Shown: positions 52,901 through 61,900 of the stretch, piece by piece
Numbering within the stretch: the stretch's first letter is position 1
Layout of the letters: each line of letters begins with the position of its first letter
Source: Apricaphanius iberus
Taxonomy: Eukaryota > Chordata > Actinopteri > Cyprinodontiformes > Aphaniidae
Direction: 5' to 3'
NCBI GenBank assembly: GCA_028564705.1
Contig: JAPXFQ010000385.1
Span: 744,001 to 808,000 of the forward strand
Length of the DNA: 64,000 nucleotides
Program-made: the position numbers and the translations under genes
Notes under the pieces: model-generated
Database searches by the model: none
What the model was told of the DNA's origin: nothing
The model's input: the letters and a program-made list of their open reading frames with translations, nothing else

Positions 52901-55900
52901 TGCTGTTATTTGCACATCTGTTTTTCACAGTTTATATACGTTATAGTAAATAATGTTGACTTTTTCAGCTAAACATGCACAATATTGTAAATATTTTTTT
53001 AAATTTTGCCATTTTACTCTTAATAACTGCATAGTACTTCGGTTTTTGTATTTTTGTCGTTAATGTACATATATTCTATTTTTATACCTTTCTTTTGTGG
53101 CTTTAAATGCATCCACTACCTGTCACTTTGCCGTAGTTACAGTTTAATTCCCCTTTTTGTGGGACAGTCGAGGATTATTCTATTCATCTAACAAACCATT
53201 AGGATCAAAGAAATTGTGTTTAAGGACCTGGGGAGTTTTCCACATACTGTAGCTAAAAGTGTTCCTCCATCAATCATCCCCCTACCACCTGTCTCGCAAA
53301 CAAAGGCCAAAAAAAAATTAAGCTCCATGCTGAGAAATCAACCACTGCTCCAGGACTCTCCAAGTCTCCTAATAACCAAGACTGAAATGTGCAAAAACTA
53401 ATAAGGACTAATAGCTGCTCTTTCTGGTCTGCCAGCATAAGTCTTTATATTTGACTGGAGAAAGTTTAAATTAGTGCAAAATGTTCTTTAGACCACATGA
53501 ATCATTTTACAGGTCAAACTACAAGAGGCAGTCTTTTGTGCCTTTTCTCATCACTACAGGAACGCAGGCTCACAGTACACGATACACAACTTTTACAGGC
53601 TTCTGTTTTAGAGACACAGCTCCTATTCTCTGTTCAGGTGGAAACTTTCCTGGTTGGAGAATAACCAGTTCTGAGTGAGCTTTACAGGTGACCAGAATTA
53701 ACCGACTTCTAGGTCAACAAGCCCTGACTGGTGACTGGCTGGCCCGAAAATAAAAAAAAATGTTTTCTGTTTATTGAATGTACCAAGTGCTACCACGTCA
53801 TGTTGGAATCAATCTTTGTTCTAGACGTGTTACTGAGTATAAAAGACTCAAACCCAGCTATTCTCTGTGTTAGTATGGTGTTTTACATAAGAGAGGTCCG
53901 TCTCATTCAGGCTGCAAGAGCCTGAGATTGGCATCAGATAACAGGAGGTTTAAACAGAAAAACACAGAAGCTTTTTAGTCTCATCCTTTCTACATTTGAA
54001 CCGCCATCATGAATTACACTGGATTTAAAAATGAATACAGACTTTAGAAAAATTCTGAGTTACACTGACTAAAATACACACCGGAAAACAGCTGTTTGTG
54101 AAATGCAAGCCACTAATATTGTTATGATTGGTTTTGGGATTGTACTAATTAATTTCATTTCATAATGTTGAATTCATAATAATTGTATCTAAGTATTTAG
54201 ATGCCAATAAAAGCCTGTTTTTGAGCTACACCTCTCTTAGGCTCTCTTAGATGGTGTGACACCATCTCCGCTCCGAATACAAAGTATTAATGACTGTTCA
54301 CCTTAAAATGAATAAAAACACATTTTAATACTTTTCTTTTTATATTACAGTACTTATAAAGAAATCAGAAACAGTCAGCAGGTCAAAGCTTTAAAACAAC
54401 CGAGGATAAGAAAAATATCTGTGCATCTTTTAGCTACTTTTGAAAAACAAATGCTGTTCTTTAAATTCATCTAAAACCTGGACTTCATATTTCATTTTTT
54501 TCCATCCAGATTGAACGAAAAGTAAAACAGACTTTAAATGTAAGCTTTGTTTCACGAAGCTTCACAGCTCTACAACCTTTATAGAGCCTTTCCATCTATT
54601 AAGTGTAAAAGCATCTTAATGAAGTGAACTGCTGATTTTTTTTTGTCTAACAAACAAATCTGAAAGAAAAATCCTTGATTTGATTCCAGAATTGATTATC
54701 AGTTTGATGCTGTAGATTCCTCTGTACACACTGACCATCAGTGACCATCTTGTCCAGCTCTGGGCTAAGAATGCCATCCAGGGGTTCCTCTGGTATTGTT
54801 CGAGGTGTCCTTCGGCCAGTCTGAGACTGAGGCGCTACTGGGGAGCCGTCTGTTAGAGGCCCGATGTCCAGTCCAGCTGTGGAAACACAGACAGACAAAC
54901 AACGAAAGTTGTGACACAAAGTAAAAGAAAGAAAAAAAAAGAAAAGAAAACCACCGACCAAAAGGAGTGAAGTTGTTTGTCTTTGTTGAAACTGAAAAAA
55001 TGTAAAACTCCACCTTCGTTTTTTCAAAACATCTTTATACTTTTTAATACGTGAGCTTTAAAAGCAAACGAAGGAAATCCTTTAATACAACTTGTATAAC
55101 ATACATTTATTTAGTTTAACTCTAAGGAGCTTTTACGTTTAGAGATGGCTAAAATTTGATGACGGTAACGTCCCATCCCTACCCAAGAAATGTACTGCAT
55201 AGTTTTTTGTCATGAAGCCAAAGGCATGAAGACAGAGGCCCTTTACTGCATTCAGAAACTGTAAGGACATTTGCCAAGGCCCGTCACTCTCTAAACTGCT
55301 CATTTTTGAATGCCAGGACGTGTCCCTGTCAGTTTCTTTTCATTCTTGACGAAATCTTCTTTGAGGCAGAAATGAATACATGAGAGAATATTTGAAGGCT
55401 CACGATCACAAAGACTCACATTTGGGCAAAAACTGAAGGTGTGTTAGAGGGGAATAAGCATCTCAGGAGTGTTAATGCAATCTGAAATGGCTGAGAGGAA
55501 AAAGAGCTAGGTATGAAAGTAGCTGTAGTGTTTAAACATGCACAGAGACACACACTGCAGGAGGAATACACTAAAGCAGAGAACTGGAGGCCAAAGCACC
55601 CTTACCAAAAAGAGGAGGTGAGCTGTCAACCTTGAAGGGGCAAAAATCAAGACCTACGAGAACCCAAAACCAAGTGAAATAAAATGGTGAGGACAGAACA
55701 AGCAAAACAAAAGATAAAAACCAAAAGGAACAATAAAAAAATAAATCATTCTTAAAAATGAGGCATTAAAGCAAATCACCAAGGTGAAGAAATTAAATAA
55801 AACATGTTCCGTGGGGATATTTCTGTATCAGGAATGGTAGAGGATTACATAAACTCAAAGCTAGGTGACTATTAGTTCATTCTGTCACTGTGGCTGCCTG

Positions 55901-58900
55901 AAAGATATTTGACGCACCGGAGTCACCGCTTGGCTTTCCGAGTACTCCCAAGATGTCTGCACCAGTGTTCAGAACATCAGCTAGATCAACTAATGGTTCC
56001 TCTGTTGTCTCTGCAGATGAAGGAAAAGAAATAAAAGGAAAAACAAAAGAAAACCAAAGCGTCACAAATAATAAATGATGATGAACTAATATGAGGAATC
56101 TTGAGCTGCTTATCAGGATGTCACACATCAAACTTGCTGTTGAATAAAACTTGAATGAACTCAAATTTCCAAAAGCTGCTTTCCTCAAAAAGAGGTTGTT
56201 ACGATATTTTATTGACATGGATTATAATGTGATATAAAAATACAACACAGGTTGAGGATAGACAACTAAAAGCTCCTGAAACCGGAGCAAAAAATGCTGT
56301 CAAAAGAAATCAACAGGTTTAGGTAAGAATCTAAATAAAATCATAGTTTTTGACAAGGATTTGATAGATAATAGGCTGCATTTACTCAAAAATGAAAATG
56401 GAGCTTCAGTTGGAATCCAGTACCCACAAACAACCTTCAATAAAGTCAAATCTAATCAAAAAAGGATGATCACCCCAGTTGTTTTCGTTTGTCTGCTTAA
56501 AGTTCCTTTTTCAAAATGCTATTAAGTCATTTAGGATGTTTCGACTATTGCCAGCGCAAAAAACGTTATTATTGTTGCATATGAAAAAACTCCATAAATA
56601 ACAGTTTAAACAGTCAAAGATGCAAAGCTAGAAGTTGGGAAAGGAAGCCTGCAGAAGTTTGCAGAAAAATCAATTAATTGAAGATAAAAGATAAATATAA
56701 ACCTTTAGGTTTCTTAATTTATACCTTGTTTCCTTTATTAAAGGGTTAGGAACACTTAGAAACCAGGGCGGAGCTTCATTTTCCGCACAAATCTATATTC
56801 TGGATTTGTGCAAATCTGGTATAGACATATCAAAAAAGTCTTGAAGCTTTAACTACAGTGAAAGGTAGTTTTAAAAACTTTTGTTAGAAAATATTAAATC
56901 TTGTATCACTTTATTTCCACTTCAAAGAATGCATTAGTTGTTAGCTGATCACATAAAATCCACATAAAATACATAAAATTCTATTGGTTTTGATGTGATA
57001 AACTGTGATAATGTTCAATGGTAGTTGTAGTTTTGGAATGCCCTGTATATTAGTAGGAAGAGAGGAGAAAAATATCCTATAGAAAACCTGCTAAAACAAA
57101 TCCCTGCTGACTCAATTGAACCCAACTGCCCGTATTTACTTTCAGAGGTAATTACATTTCTTTCCATTCTCTGACATTAAATATTTAGCCTAAGACGTTC
57201 CTTTCACTGCGTGAATTACTACATTGCAAATTTCTGGGAACAAAAGTATTGTTTATACATACGTGGTCCTGCGGGCCTGGAGGGAATGGATGCCGTTGAT
57301 GCACTCAGCAGTGGGTTTGATGATGTGTCCAAGAAAGCAGTAGTGGGCTGCTTCCTCTCTACGTAGCTTTGCCCGTCCTCCAGTAAGCCTGATTCAACCC
57401 CCTGCTGCCTGCTCTGCTTGCTTTTGTCCAGTAGGTCCTTACCAAAGAAAGCCTCCTGAGAAAGACGCCACACAGCACCAGACAACTCCATGTCAGCAGT
57501 GATAGACAACTTAAGAGGCAACTGAGCAGGTAACTACTCGACTGACAATAAAATGGTTAAGAGAAAAATAGCTGGAAACAACTTTAATAAACAAGTCTGG
57601 TACGCTGGAAGCAAAATTTAATGAAAAAGTTCAGCTGCATTTCTCCAGTCAGTTTAAAAAGTAAATAAGTGACTCAAAATACTTTTTGCACAGTGCTCCA
57701 ACAAAATGAGGGCCCTGAACCTAAACTAAACTGAACCCAGCTAACTATCCAAACTTTTTTCAAAGCATTTGAAGTTGAGATTTTTTATCAATTATTTAAA
57801 ACATTTTTATTTATTAATACTGTGTATTGTAACGATTTGAATTTTGATCTTTTTCTGAAGCCCCTTTATCAGGGAAAATTTAACTTTCAGAACTTTGCAT
57901 ATATCTGCAGAAACTACCTGCACTAACGAGCTAAACTTGGATTATTTTTGAATTGTGGTCGAGGGCTGCGCAAAACACAGGACCGACCTCCACTAATCCC
58001 AACTGTACCCAGCAACATGTAACAGTGCTCACTGCTGCACTGAGACATTAAATCTCAATGTGTTATCTCAATAATTCATGAAATCTGCTTCACTGTGTGA
58101 GACCTTTAGGTTTTCTCCTTAATGTGGTGAGATAAAAAGCTGCGGTGACAGCCAGCACTGGCTTAATGCACATCACCTATCTAGGTTTTAGGCAACATGA
58201 AGTGACACTAAGATACTGGCTGGGGACAAAGAGCCATCTCCAGTTAAGCCTTTGTATGTCAATTCACAAGAAAGATGGGGCTCATTTAAAAAGTTATGAT
58301 AGTAGAAACGTATCCTCTACTCAGAGATGCTTTAGGATCTTTTCCAAGAAGCTCACAAAAGGGGGACTGGGCCGCTGAGCCGGTAAGTAGTTTTAATGCA
58401 ACTTACAATGGTTCCCCTGCTTTCCCAAGGGTTAAGCCTAGTTTAAACTTCTCCGTTAGCAAAGACAAGCAGCGCCATCATCCGTAGACACAAGCCTTCT
58501 TTGGCAGGTCCATAGTGAGTGAAGTGGACAGGTCAAATTTTTTTAAATGTCCGTCGAAAGCTACAGGGAGGGTAAGCCTGGGATAGCTGGGCTGACCACT
58601 TTCTTTAAATTCGTCAACAGCACCAACATTTACAGAAAAAAAAAAAGGTGCAAAAGATTTCTAGCAGCCGACAATTAAAGATAGTCTTGAATAAGACAAT
58701 TTATGGGTGATCAGCATCTGATATGATAGCAAAAACTGAGTTTTTAACATAAAAAGTGATTTTGAATATTGAAAGAGGAAGATATTGTTCAAGGGAAGAA
58801 TTTTATTTAAAAAATAAAGTAAAAACACTGTTGAAAATTAGAGACATGACTGCAATGGTGGCAGAACGTCCCCAGAAATGTGCTACAGCCCCTTTTTTCC

Positions 58901-61900
58901 TGGTAGGGAATTGCTTTGAAAGACTCCCCAGCAGCAAAGTATAAACAAAAAAACTTATCCGTCCATATGTGTGCACTGTGAAAGCTTGCTGAAGCAGAAG
59001 CATAAATTAGGCTATATAGAAAATATATTTCTGCTGACAGCACGTATCAGTCTGCATAAAATTGTTCAATTGAACAGAAAAACAAAAGGCTAGATACAGT
59101 AACACCTTTTATCCAATTCACATACTAAAAACTAGTGCTGTCATGAGATTGATTAATAATGATCTGTAATTAATTAATCTAATTAATCTAATTTAATTTC
59201 ACCTAATAATTGCTGAGAAAAACCATAATCTTGAGATATTTTCATTTATATTTATTACACTAGTATGGTCGAACAAAGGTTTGATATATATAATTAAAAA
59301 AGTGGTTTTATGAAGTAATTTATTGTATTTAACAGATATGAAGAGATGCAATCCCAGTATTTACATTCTGTTGTTTTTGTGACTTGTCCAAAGTAGTGAC
59401 TCCAACTCATCGGCGTTCTGGACTCAGTGGGGTAAATATCTGCTCTGAATCCAGGTGTACTATGGGTTAAAACAACCTATAGCCTATTACACAGCTATTT
59501 TTTTTATAACAATTGCTTGCCATACCACTGGACCTGGGCAACCGAGATGAGCTGCGGCTTTGCGATGCAGAACGTTTGCCTTGGCGGGTGAGAAGAGTAA
59601 CAATGTTACATGGTTTACCCAAAAGTCTCCAATACCCCCATAACAAGTTGCTAGATTTGTGAGCATTTGCTTTTTTTGGAGAAGGAATCGCTAGAAGGGT
59701 CTAAAAGCTCGCTAAATATAGCTACGTTGAGTAGCCTTTCCGCAACTCCCCGCTCCTCCTCACCTTGCCCTCCCAATTACAATAGAAGACAGTCAGGTTA
59801 TGATAAGTTTAGAGCCTTCAATCTCCTCTTCAGGGTGTGGTTAACCCCTAACAACTCAAGCCCAAAGCATAAAAACGTATTTCATTTAACTCCAACTAGC
59901 ATAACTGGTATCTTGACTGGTAACTTGACAGTCACCAAGCAGTGATCAATGGCCACAGAGTGGAATGACAGAACTGTTTATGACTGTCATTAACATGGCT
60001 GCACACAGCAATGCAGACTGTCAATGGACACAAAGCAATGTGCGGAGCAGGGAGGAGGCACACCTGGCTGCAGTGTGAGCTATAGTAGGCTTACCAAACA
60101 ACTTGGATGGTTAGAAATCAGATTTATTATGAGCAAATTTACAGATTTAAGGTGATCTGCCCCAGTTGCATCACCTTCTCTCACATTGCTTGGTTATCTA
60201 TCCAAGTCCTGCCACTCACAAGTTTACTGGGGCACAGACCTCGGCCTGGCGACGCCTATGGTTGTGTGCGCGTTATAGTATCAGTGTTGGCCTGATACTC
60301 TGGTCTCACATCGATATTTGCGTTCCAGTGTCATTTGCATATAACTAACCTGTAGATAGGCTGGAAAAGCTTCTTCCAGCTTTGTCTTCTTCTTCCTGTA
60401 GCGTTTCTTTATCTTTTCTGGGACCTCCTGTCCAGAGGGTGTCTCATCCACAGGAGTATCTGGCTGGGCTTCTGTCCAACCTGAGAAACAAAACATTAGT
60501 CAAGAAATCTGTGAGTTCGTCAAAACTAAATTAAATGATGTGCATAATTTTGGCACACTGACCTTCATCTTTAATGATGGGATTCTCTGACACAGAGCCG
60601 GAAGAATCTTTTCTGCAGAGGGATCGTTTCGCTTTGCTTGGACCTTGGCCTGGCCGACTTCTCTGACGGACCATGAACCCTCCAATGCCTGATAACAATT
60701 AAAAACAGATTTTCTTGCAAAAATGCATTTAGGTGCAATTTTTCATTTTAAAACTGACGATGACTAGTTTAAAAAACATTGAGTTTTTGTCTTTGTTGTA
60801 TCTGTTAACTGGGAAACAAAGACAGGAAAAAAACACAAAAAAAAAAACACAGACAGAGTGTTCTGTGCATCTGAGTCCTTGAGATCCCTGAGCAGCACAT
60901 CTCTGCAGTTACAACGCTGGGCATGTACTGCACCATTTTATGCTTCAAGAGAGCTGTCTCTTTGGATCAGGTGCCCTACCCGGTCGGTATGGTTTCCTCT
61001 TCCTCTTCTTGACGCCGTCGGCCCCTTTGGAGTCATCTTCCGCTGGCTCTCGCTCCAGGCTTGAGTCAGACTTTGTCTCGCAATCAAGGAGCTCCGCCTC
61101 TGTGAGAGGTAAGGAGAAGTGATGATTAGTGACAGCCCAGCAGCTGAGAACACCCCAGTTAGGTCCCTCAAAAACATTAATAGGGTCAGTTTCATTCATT
61201 CAACACCACTTGATAGCAAATATTGACCTGATTAAAATTAAGTTTACAAGTCCCAAGAGTAAAGGCCGTCTATTAAAAGTACGGCCAAAGGTTACTAATG
61301 TAAACAAGCATGTTACAGTGTTCCTATCATCTCTGTGAGAGTTCAATCAAACACGAGAACCTAAATAAACCCTTTGAAACCATTATTTAGACTAATAATT
61401 ACATGTAATTTAGAAAAACAAAATTGGTAAGATAAATATAGGTACATCTTGAGTTTGAGGAGCAATCAAAAGTCTATTCATTTCTACAATTTAGATTAAA
61501 AAACAGTTGGTTTCAAAAGTGATAAAGCTGATAAAAAAAACAAAAAAAAACAGCTTGGGAAAATAAAAAATGATGCAAAACAAAGAACAATTTTTTTATG
61601 CCATAACCCATAGAATCATGACTCAACTCGTATCAGAAAAGACATCAGAACAGTGTTACAGGGTGCTAAGGAGAAAAAGGATGCAACTGTAACTCAGCAT
61701 CAGATATCCTCTCAGGTGAAAGTAAATTTCATATTTCATTTGAAAATCAAGGTTTAGAGGACAATTGGAAGTGAAAAGAATCCAAGTTGCTTTAAGACGC
61801 TTCAATAGCGAGTGATAAATCCCTCTGCTTTATGGGCAAGCGTGGTGAGAACTGTTTTCATTTTCCAGCATGACTTTGCACCTGTCTATCAGAAATACCA

